Shown: piece by piece, positions 42,588 to 53,398 of the stretch
How positions within the stretch are numbered: position 1 is the first letter of the stretch
How the letters are laid out: every line of letters begins with the position of its first letter
From: Steinernema hermaphroditum
Lineage: Eukaryota > Nematoda > Chromadorea > Rhabditida > Steinernematidae
Assembly (NCBI GenBank): GCA_030435675.1
Contig: CM059623.1
Location: forward strand, 3,250,012-3,314,011
DNA length: 64,000 bases
Reading direction: 5' to 3'
The notes under the pieces: model-generated
The model's input: only the letters and a program-made list of their open reading frames with translations
Database searches by the model: none
What the model was told of the DNA's origin: nothing
Position numbers and translations under genes: made by a program

Positions 42588-43414
42588 ATGATGTTCTCGT
42601 CTGGAAATCATCAGCTCACGGCTTACGTCTTCATTATTCTGCTTTTGTCCCCTACTACTGAAGGCCGTTCGACAGCCAGCGGCGCACACCACCACCGTCG
42701 AAACTTGTCGCAGTCCGCCAACGTGTCATTCAGTGACGCCGAACTTCTCAATAGCCAGCATCGCCTTGCTGGCCTCGTTTTGACGACTTTCTCCGTCGCC
42801 CTGCTGGAGAGCTTCCCAGCAGAAATGACTCGGCTCAAATCCTGGCAACTATGATCTTCGACATCATCACAGCAGCGGGAAACAGCACGGCGACGGAGTC
42901 CACAGGGTAAGACTCGAGAAACATCGCCCCTCAAAAGAGTCATTCAGAGGTAACGGCGAAGTTCCGTCACAAACGATTGGATCCTCTGTCGATCGGCTCC
43001 GTCGCCTTGATTCCGATGCTTGTCGAAGGGTTAACTGCGCTCGGGACATTGATCGGAACGTTCCTTGGAGGTAGGACACAATTTTCGACATTTTTTTCGA
43101 CAACAAATTTTTTTTTACAAAATTTTCTAGGCCTTGTGCTTGGCTTCGCGTTGGACGAGGGAGACGTTGCCGATCTTACCCGCAAAATGGAAGGTCTGTT
43201 AGCAGGCACGGAGGTTAAGCCCACAGCGAAAACCATTCTTGATGTAATATAGTCATTCGCTAAATAATCAAAGCTTTGAATTTTTTAGTTGTGTTCAGGA
43301 AACGAACTCTCCTGTCTCAAAGCCATAATCCCGGCCATGCGCGAAAAGCAAAAGGGCCGCATGGCAATCGGCGCTGCGGTGGACGCCGCGGAGGCGGCGC
43401 TCAGCTCAGAATAG
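42588..43414 (+). CDS. Secreted protein, five exons, with one frame conflict
   Basis: TATATAA at 42543-42549 lies about 40 bp upstream of the ATG. Exons 42588-42722, 42755-42906, 42948-43070, 43131-43243 and 43289-43414. The signal peptide reads TAYVFIILLLSPTTEG. Exon 2, reached by a 32-nt intron, reads RFDDFLRRPAGELPSRND. Exons 3-5 give a hydrophobic stretch (GTLIGTFLGGLVLGFALD) and the tail CSGNELSCLKAII ... AAEAALSSE. Exon 2 ends in phase 2, while exon 3 in its best frame needs phase 1, so one base is out of register. The exon 2/3 junction or a one-base error must explain this. Family not recognised. Confidence 0.5.
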
Positions 43415-43824
43415 AACAAAGCTGCTCTTGATGAGCGAAGATGCTTTCTGTTCCTTTCCTGATAGTTATCGGTTCTTTTCAAAGAGCTTCTATCGACTTC
43501 TAGTTCACTGAAAGATTTCCTCGCTTCTTTTAGAAAAGCAGATTACATCCCCTACCCCCAACGAAGACACACTCAAGTGTGACAGAAAGCCTATTTGAAT
43601 CTTCTATAACCGGTGCTTGGGCGCCGTGCAACCTCTCGGCTGACATACCCTACAGTCGGAGTGGCACCGTTAGGTAGCGTTCAAACTCACGACGGTGAGT
43701 TTGAACACCCATGCAGGGCGACGAGTTTGAACACGAAGGGTGTGTTCAAACTCGTCGTCGTCGCCCGTCGCTCGTCGGCCGTCGGCGTGAGTTTGAACAC
43801 TACCCACTAAGCCTCAGCACTTCC

Positions 43825-43965
43825 TTTCAGCTCGTTCGTTCGAATGAAATGACCGTAATTAAAATCTCAATCTGCGCGCTGTAAAACGATAATCGTGGCG
43901 GGACCCAATTGCTCTTAATTCCGCTTCCACTGAAGCTATTCCATCATGTCTACATGCAGCGGGCA
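43825..43965 (-). repeat. Conserved upstream module, copy 1
   Basis: Carries (minus strand) GAGCAATTGGGTCCC, a CATTTCATTCGAACGAACGA block and GAGCTGAAAGGAAG, also found at 53895-54100 and 60960-61150. In copies 1 and 2 it sits directly beside a fragment of the same gene family. Confidence 0.7.
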
Positions 43966-44215
43966 AGTGGACATGGGAAGTGGGCAAACAAGGACAGGGT
44001 CGACGATTGTTCTGGTTCTACCTGTACCACTACAAGAAAAAGAATGAATGGACGTATCGCTTCGACCATAGCGGTTTGCGCGTTCCATTGGAAGATGTGG
44101 TCAATTTCAAGTCTTATCAAAGTATCAAAACTTATCAAGTCTTATTCGAAAGCGTCCCCAGTTGGACGACGCAAATCCTATTTCGGAAGAGAAGCTCACT
44201 TAACTGAATCAGCGA
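43966..44215 (+). pseudogene. Fragment of the 'MDxVPxxFCE' family
   Basis: Translation KQGQGRRLFWFYLYHYKKKN, then WTYRFDHSGLRVPLEDVVNF, matches residues about 30-75 of the intact gene at 50774-51610 and almost exactly matches the fragment at 53553-53789. No start or downstream part is present. Confidence 0.7.
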
Positions 44216-44277
44216 CCTTCCAATACCGTATCGTTTTGATTTTAATGCAGTGGTTTATTTACAAAAATATATACAGT

Positions 44278-45500
44278 TCATTGGCATTGAACGGCGTTGC
44301 CGGTCAGTTGTGCGATGAAGGTACAGTAGGAACTGACACGGACATAGCCTGCCGGGGCAAAAATCTGTCCATTCCTGTTCTTCAGGTATCCATAGTGGTC
44401 GGCGAAGGAGGCGATTCCTATTTGAACCCATTGATTTCCACGCTGCTGCACCATGGGACTGCCACTGTCGCCGGGAAGCACTCCGGCTCGATTGCCCATG
44501 ACACAGATGGTCGTGGCTTTCATGTAGCTGGGGAAGAGTTGAGAGCTGAAGAGATTAGAAGTTAGGTTCAAGTCGGTGGATAAGGGCTTACTTGCAGGTA
44601 CGGTCGGAGTCGATGCTAACCTGGAGGTGTTGAAGATTGGGTGGCGAACGACCTTGCTTAGATTCAGGATCATAGGCCACTGCAATGGTCACTGTAAATT
44701 TGAAGATAAACAAAGGATTTACTGTATCCGAAGCCGATGACTCTAGCGGATCCAGGTCCAGTGTGAGAGGCCGAAAGGCGAATAGGTCTGATGAGATTGC
44801 TGAATCGGACGGGTTGCGCGAGGGCAACGATGGCCACGTCGTTCATCAGGCTTTGTCGGTTGTACTGGGGATGCACTTTAGCAGCTCGGACTCGTATCAG
44901 CTGACCGCCATTAGGCAGATTCGTGCCCAGTCTGATGGAAACTCTTTCAACGAAAGCTTGCTCGGCCTGTTGGGCGTAGTAGTAGTTGTCTTGCGGGGAC
45001 CTAAAGACGAGAAAAATATTTTCCACTTTGTTGTTTCGTATTTCGATCCCGAATATAAATAATCTCTCACTGGGACTCGAACCTGCGACCTCCCGCGCTA
45101 TAATTTTCATAGTAGATTAACCCAAATTTTCATGCAGAAGGTCATGGGTTCGACTCCGGTCGCAGTCGAATATTTGTTTTTTCCATTTTAACTTGTCCCT
45201 CCTTTTTTGCAAGATAATTTTTAGGGAATCCTCACCAAACACAGTGCGCAGCCGTAAGGATGTACTGATTAGAAATCAGGGCTCCTCCACAAGTGTGGTA
45301 GTAGCCCTGCACCTGGAGAGAGACGAAGAAGGGATAGGCGCCATTAGGAGCCGGAGCACCATTGAAGATCTAAAAGAGGAGGCGAACATAGCCGGAGGGA
45401 GCCATAGACTCACAAGTTCGTCGGGTCCCTCGAGGGTCCCGTTGAGAGGGAACTGAAGGGAGGGGACGAAGAGGGCGACGAAGACCAGAAGTGACTTCAT
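44278..45500 (-). CDS. Secreted trypsin-like serine protease (S1), 288 aa
   Basis: Exons, minus strand: 45500-45414, 45369-45236, 45000-44723, 44691-44592, 44545-44278; all phases agree. Signal peptide MKSLLVFVALFVPSL. The activation site region reads IFNGAPAPNG (for the usual IVGG). The catalytic triad is complete: His in TAAHC, Asp in NDVAIV, Ser in PGDSGSP. GDSGGP has become GDSGSP and the Cys normally 4 residues before the Ser is Val, so the primary pocket differs from textbook trypsin. Intron 3 is only 31 nt. The long intron 2 contains a tRNA-like segment at about 45064-45170. Likely secreted digestive or host-acting protease (inference). Confidence 0.9.
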
Positions 45501-46037
45501 GGCGATGATGGAATTTGGTATGTGGATCTCCTTTTAAAGGATCGAGATAAACCATCAGAAAAACATGATAAAAAGTACAGATTACTAGTACAAGAGTATA
45601 CTCAGGAGTAAAATCCCCTTAAAGTACACTAAGAAACAGATCTATCATTGTGATGGACTAAAAGTGCTCGATTAGAAGTGTTGATTAAAAGTCATTCGAT
45701 AGAAATTTTGTGATTCTTATCTTAGATAGAGAAATCCCATGAGATGAACCAGGGATATGTATAAACAACTGGCTATCTAAAAATGTCGATCTTCGAGTGT
45801 GATAAGTTAACAAGCATCGGACATCGTAGAGGCGAAGAGGCTGAATCCTGTCGCGTCATCCGGATTTTTTAAAAATTAGTGCGATAACCTGAATATAAAC
45901 TATAAACAAAAAGGTGCACTTGTCCATTCAATCCTTCACATGAACTTCTCTTATCACTAGAACCGGAGAACAGAAGTGTGCTTCGCTTTGTGCTGTTTTC
46001 AACAAGAGCTCTGAGATAACAGGTACAACTACTTATC
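45501..46037. other. Intergenic, no gene seen
   Basis: About 540 bases between the protease start and the MED21-like 3' end. AT-rich; no ORF that I can support. Confidence 0.4.
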
Positions 46038-46286
46038 TCATTCGGTTCTGACCGAAAGTTCAGTCACACAATGGACCAGAGAGGCCATATCGTCCCCGCC
46101 CACGAGAAGCGACACCCTCCGCCATCGTTGTCGTCGAACGGCAGCGTTGTGAACGGATTTACCTCTGTTATATTTTTCACTGATTGGATAGGGAGGCGCT
46201 ACTAACTGTAGAACACCAATGGAATTGCACATAAAATTGGTAAGGTCATTGATGAGATCTTGGATTTGAGTGAGGCTGTCAGACAT
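46038..46286 (-). CDS. mdt-21: Mediator subunit 21-like protein (N-terminal part clear)
   Basis: The ATG lies directly after a TTTCAG acceptor (46287-46292), 168 nt downstream of the dib-1 stop on the same strand, as in a nematode operon. The first 30 residues read [19 protein letters not shown] followed by [12 protein letters not shown], the signature of MED21/Srb7. The usual second half ([20 protein letters not shown]-like) is not found. The open frame instead continues with low-complexity residues to 46038. A donor (GAG|GTAAAT at about 46157) could lead to an exon after TATCTCAG at about 46019, but the result there does not resemble MED21 convincingly. Truncated gene, or missed distal exon. 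Confidence 0.55.
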   Translation of the reverse strand: MSDSLTQIQDLINDLTNFMCNSIGVLQLVAPPYPISEKYNRGKSVHNAAVRRQRWRRVSLLVGGDDMASLVHCVTELSVRTE

Positions 46287-46453
46287 CTGAAATCGATGCA
46301 AAGTGGTGATAGATTCAGCGACGGAAGGCAGAGATATGTATACCGGACAGACCAAGTTATTCTCGTGCAGTAACAAGCTCGGAAAACGCAGATTTATCCT
46401 CAAAATGTACAAAAAAAAGAGCAGATCACAACCTTTCCTGCTGTTAGATGATT

Positions 46454-47017
46454 TCAATACTTGTATTTCGTGGAGTAATCCTTCGGGGAGATCACAAGAC
46501 CGCGTCCTTTGCGCGCTCCTCGATAGACCGTTTCGATGATGTCGATGAGCTCTTGCCCATCGGTAATAGGCCAATTAATCTTGTTGTTGTTACCGGTACC
46601 CAAGTCGACCATGATATGCTTGTTCCGGAAGAAGAACATTGTGGTGCAGGCGTCGTACAGTTCGTACATTACGTTGAAGTCGGGGACTTCGGTCGTGTCC
46701 ACCAAGTAGACGACGGCGAAGTTCTTCACCTTGCTTGCTATCTTGTACAACGTCTAAAAATGGACATCAGCAGGCATTTATGATGTAAATATTAAAATTC
46801 GTCCAAAACGCTCGATTTTGAAGGAAACGAGATCAATGCAAGTGACCTTCGTACATTCGAGATCCTCTAAATATTCACAGTTACTCACCTCGTCCATCCG
46901 CATGCAAGAAGGATCCCAATCGTGGCCAAATCGAATCACGACAACTCGATCTTCCTCCGACAGGATGGCTTGATCTACTTGCCATCCATTGCTCAAATGG
47001 GGGAGCATATACGACAT
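46454..47017 (-). CDS. dib-1: U5 snRNP 15-kDa protein DIM1/TXNL4A (dib-1), 142 aa
   Basis: Exons, minus strand: 47017-46889 and 46753-46454, phase 0, intron 135 nt. The translation is nearly identical to eukaryotic DIM1: [54 protein letters not shown], and [18 protein letters not shown] at the end. Length equals the family standard of 142 residues. Thioredoxin-fold component of the U4/U6.U5 tri-snRNP, essential for pre-mRNA splicing in the nucleus. Probably first gene of a two-gene operon with the MED21-like gene. Confidence 0.97.
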
Positions 47018-47764
47018 GGTGACGAGAGTTGCGAGGGCTCAGTAGATAAAACTGAAAAACAGGCCGAATAGTCCACTAAAGCGGGAAAAGAGCGCGATTT
47101 CGAAGAGGATTAATAACACGAATCAACTCGCAACGCAATCAAGACAGGTGAACAACAAAGAGTAACAACAACCAGCGCGGTAGGGGATGTGGCGCGCAGC
47201 ACCATTCGTACTGTAGCTCAAGTCAATCGTTGTGAGAGCCGCTTGATCGACGAATATCGTCGATAACGCCAGTGAATCGCGATGAACAGAAGAAGGAAAC
47301 TAACTAGCGAACCTTCCGTGTCCGCCTCAGATTAGGCTCAGGCTTAGCAGCCTGGGCCAATTTGGATATAGGCCTCCCTTATTTCTGACCATATTTACGT
47401 TTAAGTATAAGCTTATTCTTAAACATATGCTTATGTGACGTGTATATGGTTAGGAATAAGCATATACTTAGACGTATATGTGACGGGCCTGGTGGGCCAA
47501 AGTATGCGGTTAGGAATAAGCATATAATTTATAAGTCCAAACTATTTAGGTATATGCTTTAGATGAGCATATAGTTATTATTTGTTTAAGAAAAATATAC
47601 GATTATTCTTAAGCACGTACCGTAGAAGGAGAGCGAGCGTAGTGAGAGCTTAATAGATGCAAGCTGGAGAGCCTAAGCCTATGCCTTATATTAAACGCTT
47701 TGAGCAGGAGAAGAGGAGAGACGAGCGGCGAGCTGTCGATCGCAGAGCTTGAGCTGGGGTAACA
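47018..47764. other. Divergent promoter region with AT-rich repeats
   Basis: Contains a repeat segment at 47268-47345 (GAATCGCGATGAACA, GGAAACTAACTAGC, CTTCCGTGTCC) recurring at 52890-52965. It also has an AT-rich tract at 47395-47620 where TTAGGAATAAGCATAT recurs together with near-palindromic TAAGTATAAGCTTATTCTTA. No gene seen. Confidence 0.5.
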
Positions 47765-48100
47765 ATGAAGTCGGGTGTAAAAGATTCAGAAAAAAAAACT
47801 CTTTTATATGTTCTTTTCGATGTTATGCAATGCATAATGCGCATTGTCGCGGTAGGACCAGCGATTTTTGTATCGGGTCCGCATTTTGCAGCACTGGAGG
47901 AACCATTTAGGCAAGTAATATGTTGTGTGTTCTTTGAATTGCTGTTTTATTACATAAACCCGGCCAATTCAATCCATGAGCAGTTAGATTCCAGCTCCGT
48001 TTTCCAGAGTAATCTGATCCCACTGTACCAATTTCTGTTTAAACACGAAACTTTTTGCCGATTACGTTTCGATCTTTCTTATCACTTAAGACCGTTCTGA
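47765..48100 (+). CDS. Hypothetical protein, 111 aa
   Basis: An ORF from GTAACAATGAAG with a moderately hydrophobic centre (RQVICCVFFELLFYYINP). Bases 47970-48020 are repeated imperfectly at 48135-48190 (ATGAGCAGTTAG, TTTTCCAGAGTAATCTGAT). No family recognised; could be chance. Confidence 0.25.
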   Translation: MKSGVKDSEKKTLLYVLFDVMQCIMRIVAVGPAIFVSGPHFAALEEPFRQVICCVFFELLFYYINPANSIHEQLDSSSVFQSNLIPLYQFLFKHETFCRLRFDLSYHLRPF

Positions 48101-48422
48101 TCTCACTCCGCACTTTTTTTTCACATCTAACGACCAGTTCAACCCATGAGCAGTTAGCTTCCAGTTCTATTTTCCAGAGTAATCTGATCTGAACTTTTTA
48201 CCGATTACTTTTCCGTTACAAACTAAGCTCTCTCTAAATTAAACTCTCTTTCTTAACATCGAACATCTCTCAACAACGAAGATAAGGAAAAAAACGTAAT
48301 TGTTTTCTTAGATTTTTTAGTTTCTTTTTCCTTATTTCAGCCTCACGTTTCACGACGTCGAGGGGTTTCGTCGCCGCTACAGGCGACGGCTCCGTTCTGA
48401 GGAGCCCACCACCATTCTCGCC

Positions 48423-50203
48423 ATGCTTACCGCCACCGACGTCGCCATTCGACACATCTCGTGTGTCGGCGAGTTGGGGGTCGGCGAGTTGTCTGTCGGC
48501 GAGTTGGTAGGTACCGGGACCGACGGATGCCCTTCTGGGCATTCACACAACCATGGATTCCTGTATTCGTTGCTGCGAAATGCGAAATGTACAGAGATTG
48601 AGGAGCGCAAAATTTGCGAAGTCTACAAAACGCCGGCCAATTACAAGAACTCCGTTGCGAGACCGAGACTGATTTCACCTTTTCCGAGTTTGTGCGCCTT
48701 CCTCCTTGTGCAGCACGGAAGGCGCAGCGTCTTTGTCTGCAAACTCCGACGTAGACACTGTGTCGTCCTTTTAAGCGCCTTCCGTGCTGCACTTAGCACT
48801 TCTGTGAAGTCACCGTGCAGGGATCGGTCTGCTCAATCGCACAGGTTCCCGATACTCATTTCCGCTGCTCCATTCGAACGATTTGCAGTCGCAGCATCGA
48901 CAAGGACCTGATCGTCGACAAAAACACCGCGATGGTGCTTTCTATTGCCAGTGAAGTCGAGAAGGCCGACCCGAAGACGTTCCTTCCCAAGAAAGTGGCA
49001 GAGCGGACGGATACGGTCACGGACGCAACTTTGCGCTGCACTCTCGATGGCGAACAGTCGGTTCAGCTCCTTTTTCAATTTATAAAAATTCTATTTAGAA
49101 TGCTCTACACGTACACTGTGAAATGGATTGAGAACATTGTTCGCGGCAATGTGGAAAACCCGGAGAAGAACGAAATCAGTGAAGAGTTGCGCGTGGAAGT
49201 GGCTAGCAAGGAAGCCGTTGGGATGGCGCAGGCGAAAACAACAACCAACGGCGCAGAGCTGTATGGTACTGGATTCAATTACAGTAAGTTAGATGATGGC
49301 TTGCTTGTTACATGCTACGCATTCATTTAGAAGAGTGCTTTCCATCATCTGCCAATGGATCGACGTGTTCAACCCATGTTGACGATCTGAAAAAGCAGCC
49401 ATCGAACAGTGGTCCTAACAAGTTCCGCACATGCCACGGACCGTGCAAAGCAATTCGCCCCATCATAGATCTCCATATCATCGGGCGTTGTGAGAACGTC
49501 GTCTGCACCAGGTGTATTAATGAAGCGCCGGTCATTCTCACAAGCCGTTAGCTTATCATCTTTGTCCCTGTTCCAACGGACTTATTGCAGTGGGAGGATC
49601 TGGGTGTCCCAACGCCAAGTGTTTTCTCTCGGACGTTGCCGCTCTCTGTCCCGACCCAGACGCACGACACTTGAAGTATCGGCGGCTGCTCAAGGGAAAT
49701 GTGCCGAAAGACGACTACTGCTCGCGTCCGATTCCTGTTGCAAAGAACAAGAAAAGTGTCGGTGGACCAGGCTCCTCGGTTTCTTCTATCCCGTTACTGA
49801 CGACATCGACCTCCAACCTTTCCACCGAGTCAACTGATCAGATCGCTTTTGTGAAAGTAAGCATCTACGAACGCGGACAGGACGGGAAGAATCATCTACG
49901 CGAGTGTGAAACCGGCGAATCACGCATGAAGACAAGTGTGCTGAGAACGTATCGTGTTCTGCTTCGCGACTATGAATCGGAAAAGTACAAGCTGTGAGTG
50001 CAGATCTTAAATGTTCATGTGACGACAGCGCTCTTTATTTCAGTCAGAATGTCGTTAATCGATTATACTGTGCCAAGAATCGCGAAACAAACCCCGCGAA
50101 GTGGACGAAGATTGGTAAAAGGGATTGGAAAAAAAGACTGCAGCAATTTGCAGACGACCAAGACACCGTACATCTCATTATCGATTACTCGAAGCGCTCA
50201 TGA
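48423..50203 (+). CDS. Large Cys-rich protein with a RING-like zinc-binding domain, about 516 aa
   Basis: Exons 48423-48707, 48797-49283, 49331-49546, 49591-49993 and 50044-50203; all junctions keep phase. Exon 1 may begin further upstream (open frame back to an ATTTCAG acceptor at 48340); it contains GVGELSVGEL repeats. Exons 3 and 4 encode a Cys pattern CHGPCKAIRPIIDLHIIGRC, VVCTRCINEA, GCPNAKCF, LCPD: a RING/treble-clef-like metal-binding fold, possibly an E3 ligase (inference). The C-terminal exon is basic. Intron 1 is a near-complete hairpin. A copy of exon 3 lies downstream at 50341-50546. Confidence 0.65.
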
Positions 50204-50340
50204 GCTCGTCCCACTTCGAATGCTGTGAGTTTGTGTGGTACAATGAAAAGAAGCTATATGTACCACTGACAGTACTCAACGCTTCGCTCATCATACTCTC
50301 TTCCGTCCACAAAATTCCTGCCAGTTAGGTTTAGCGTATC

Positions 50341-50546
50341 AGTGGATCGACGTGTTCGACCCATGTTGACGATCTGAAAAAGCAGCCATCGAACAGTGGT
50401 CCTAACAAGTTCCGCACAAGCCACGGACCGTGCAAGGCAATTCGCCCCATCATAGATCTCCATATCATCGGGCGTTGTGAGCACGTCGTCTGCAGCAGAT
50501 GTATTAATGAAGCGCCGGTCATTCTCACAAGCCGTTAGCTTATCTC
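50341..50546 (+). pseudogene. Duplicated exon 3 of the RING-like gene
   Basis: Nearly identical to 49354-49555, including the first bases of the following intron (GTTAGCTTATC). One Cys of the zinc-binding set is Ser here (TSHGPC for TCHGPC). No partner exons follow; an isolated partial duplication. Confidence 0.8.
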
Positions 50547-50773
50547 CGCAACATTGCCATCTGTCCTCTCTTAACGGAACCGCTTCTCCCCGTCCCCAGC
50601 TCTTCAGCTCTTAACTAACTTCAGCAATTCATTCAGAAGCTTTCTACCTGGCTCTCAAGAGAAACTGAAACACCCATGTGGAGATATAAATTTTATGCGT
50701 ACCGAGAGCAAAAGGGAAACACTTCACACATTTATGGGTATAACAATTTGCAAGAAACACACACATTTTCTCA

Positions 50774-51610
50774 CTAAAATAAGAACCCGCAATCAATGGC
50801 GAATCGATGTCCCCTATCGTTTATGTCAGTTATGGTCATCACCATATAAACGGTCTGACACCGATAATTATTTTTAAACATGTGCTTCCTGACCTTCAGG
50901 TTATAGCCCTCCAAGATTCCACTGATCTCATCAGCGCTGCAACCCAATTCCCCTTGCAGTCTTCTGTAGTTGTCCGATCTTGTAGAGTAGCAGTAGCTGA
51001 AGAACTTCTCAAAGAGCGCAGCCGTGACAACATGACGATCTTCCAGGCACAACAGTCCGAAACCTCGCGATCCCATATACTCCGTATAGAGGTTGTCAAG
51101 AACGTGCCGCTTCTCTTCTGGCACATTGTCCTTTATTTTCAACTCTTTCAGAAATCCCCCTTTGATGGAATAGTCCAGGAACTCTAGCGAGCCCTTTTCG
51201 TTCGTGTCGATGTTGATTTTGGTGAAATAACGATTTCTGAAGTTCACCTTGGGCATAGGACATCCATAGTGGTGGAGAGTGGCTGAATGCTCCATACGCG
51301 AAAGGATGAAGGGCATTAGTTCCGAGTCGATCCGCCAAGCAGATCTTATGTGAAAATCCACAAATGGGTATGCATTAACCACGTCTTCCAATCGCAGTGC
51401 TTTGGTATCCATTGAGCGATGGAAATAATACATCCACTGGTTGCATTTTTTGACGTAGAGGAGAGAGAAACAAAGCGGGCGGTGATTCTTTTCTTGATTC
51501 CCCGCTTCAGACCAAATTCGACTGTCTAGATGGCGCAGTCTGGACACTCGATACTGAGCTGGTAAGCAACGCACGACATGTTCACAGAAGACGGCAGGCA
51601 CGTTGTCCAT
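50774..51610 (-). CDS. Lineage-expanded family protein ('MDxVPxxFCE' type), 278 aa
   Basis: Single-exon gene on the minus strand, intact from ATG at 51610 to a stop at 50774. Starts MDNVPAVFCEHVV; the central part reads FLDYSIKGGFLKELKIKD, SRGFGLLCLEDRHVVTAALF; it ends DCGFLF. Two fragments of the same family lie at 43966-44215 and 53399-53870. The layout (short N-terminal motif followed by a long domain) recalls nematode F-box-associated proteins, but no true F-box is seen. Function unknown. Confidence 0.7.
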   Translation of the reverse strand: MDNVPAVFCEHVVRCLPAQYRVSRLRHLDSRIWSEAGNQEKNHRPLCFSLLYVKKCNQWMYYFHRSMDTKALRLEDVVNAYPFVDFHIRSAWRIDSELMPFILSRMEHSATLHHYGCPMPKVNFRNRYFTKINIDTNEKGSLEFLDYSIKGGFLKELKIKDNVPEEKRHVLDNLYTEYMGSRGFGLLCLEDRHVVTAALFEKFFSYCYSTRSDNYRRLQGELGCSADEISGILEGYNLKVRKHMFKNNYRCQTVYMVMTITDINDRGHRFAIDCGFLF

Positions 51611-53337
51611 CGCGAGGAGTGGAAAGATTTCGGACTACATCCGATGTTCGAAGAAGTGACGAACTATGCGATGCTTTTGTTATATGAAAGTGACACATTA
51701 TTTTTCGATGAACTGCAAGTTCTAATGACATAGGCCTCGCGTGCATGGATCTGGCGTTCGATGCTAATCGTACAAGAATGAACAAAAGATGCCACTGTTA
51801 TTCGCCTACCCCTGTTTTCACGATCACTGAGCACGCTGGTGAAAACGGTTTCTCGATGAACTGACAAGGGAGGTACCCCAATTGATAAATGCCGATTTGG
51901 CTGAAACGTTGTATACTGGTAAAACTGTGGACAAGAAGTGCACTGACGTCTGCGGAATCGGCAGCATCTAATAAGAGATGGTCTAAAAGTAGGTTGAAAG
52001 ATAGGGGTTAGGTGATATAGCGCTATAGAAGCTCTACTTACCTCGACAGCTGTGTGGTGTATTGGTTAACATGCCGGATTGCTGGTCTTTTTCCGGCGGG
52101 TTCTGTCCCCGTCGACGGCAGTACGTTTTTCTTGGCCTTACTATAGTGAAAATACAAGGTTGAGAGGGACTGAGAGTGGAACTGAGGAGTGGAATCTGAG
52201 TGGACGCTGGTCTTTGAGTCGACAGGATTTATTAGCGCAGGATGAGATACAGTTGTTGTGCGGGAGGACTTGCTCACCGCAAGGAGCTCGAGAGAAGGAT
52301 GGGACACAGGAGATGAGAAGATCCGACGCGACTACGTCTAGTCGGGGCCGGCCACGAATGGCCGTGCAGATTGCTTAAGTAAGGATTCGGAAAGGGGCGT
52401 TTCTGACCTTGGGATTCTGCCTCAGGTGTAAGGCAATTAGGCGGCCCGCTTTGGCACATCTCCCGATATCCGTGATGGATTATCGGTGTGCGCTAAAACC
52501 GTCGCTAATTGCAGCGCCACCTGATTGGGCGAGGGCCATAAAGCTTTGGTGTGTGTACGGCGCCATTAGTCAGAGGTAGAGCTGACCTCTTGCCTCGAAC
52601 TGACAGATACCGTATCCATAGGACTTCACACTATCTTTGTCTGTAGTGCAGTAGAAGTGCGTGGAACAGGTTCTTGCGAACATCGATCAATCTCTTGGTT
52701 GTCTCTTTTAAGAATAGCTGTCGGCGGCGAACTCGCCATCTTTTCTCTTTTCTTGTACTTTTGGATCAATTAAAACGAACGGAGAAACAGCCAAAGCTAT
52801 GACCTATGACATCATCATTCATTAATATCCTCATCTCATTTTCTGTTTCTCGATGGACCTTCGTGAGATAAAGTCATAAAGTCGGCCTAATGTGAATCGC
52901 GATGAACAAAAGGAGGAAACTAACTAGCCTTCCGTGTCCACCTCAGCTAGAGCTTAAATGCGCCTCGAGGCAGGCATCGACTCTGACCGTACCCTACCTA
53001 CTGTAAGCTTTGTTTGTTTCGCCTGCTTGGAATTGCCTCCTTCGCAGACCACTATGGATACCCTAAGAATCTTAAAGACTTTCGCTACTGTAGCTTCATC
53101 GGACAACTCACGAGCAATGCCGTTTCGTGTGCTTCGTAATTTTTTGTTAATTATTAAATAAAAACAAATAATCATCACTGCGAAAAGGTAAAAACCAAAA
53201 AGGTACGCTTGGGAAGGGAGTCGAACCCGGGCTCTAAAAACGGCAACCAGAGCACTACCAGATTGACCACACAAATAGTTTGCGCTGCATCGGTAAAGTG
53301 GACTAGGTGAAGAACATGTTCGAACAAAATTGTTGCT
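51611..53337. other. Gene-poor region with tRNA-like and dispersed repeats
   Basis: No gene supported. 52050-52124 has a tRNA-like arrangement (GTGGTGTATTGGTTAACAT, then GGCGGGTTCTGTCCCCG). 52890-52965 repeats 47268-47345. 53216-53275 (minus strand) has a B-box (GGTTCGACTCCC reversed). The rest shows nothing that I can name. Confidence 0.4.
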
Positions 53338-53392
53338 AATTGATGAGTTCTACGTCTGATAGTACCCTTGGTTTAGCGCCTATGTATTGTGG
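53338..53392. repeat. Relic of the 18019-type Tc1 element arm
   Basis: TAGTACCCTTGGTTTAG and the preceding GAGTTCTACGTCTGA match 19566-19612 in the right arm of the fold-back element. The terminus itself is lost. Confidence 0.5.
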
Positions 53393-53398
53393 CCAAGT

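Noticed and set aside
43980..44207. Intact small gene for the family fragment
   Set aside because: It lacks the start and the downstream two thirds of the family protein and is bordered by a repeat.
47395..47620. AT-rich near-palindromic tract as a replication origin or centromere-like array
   Set aside because: Only two or three imperfect units are present; not enough to claim more than a local repeat.
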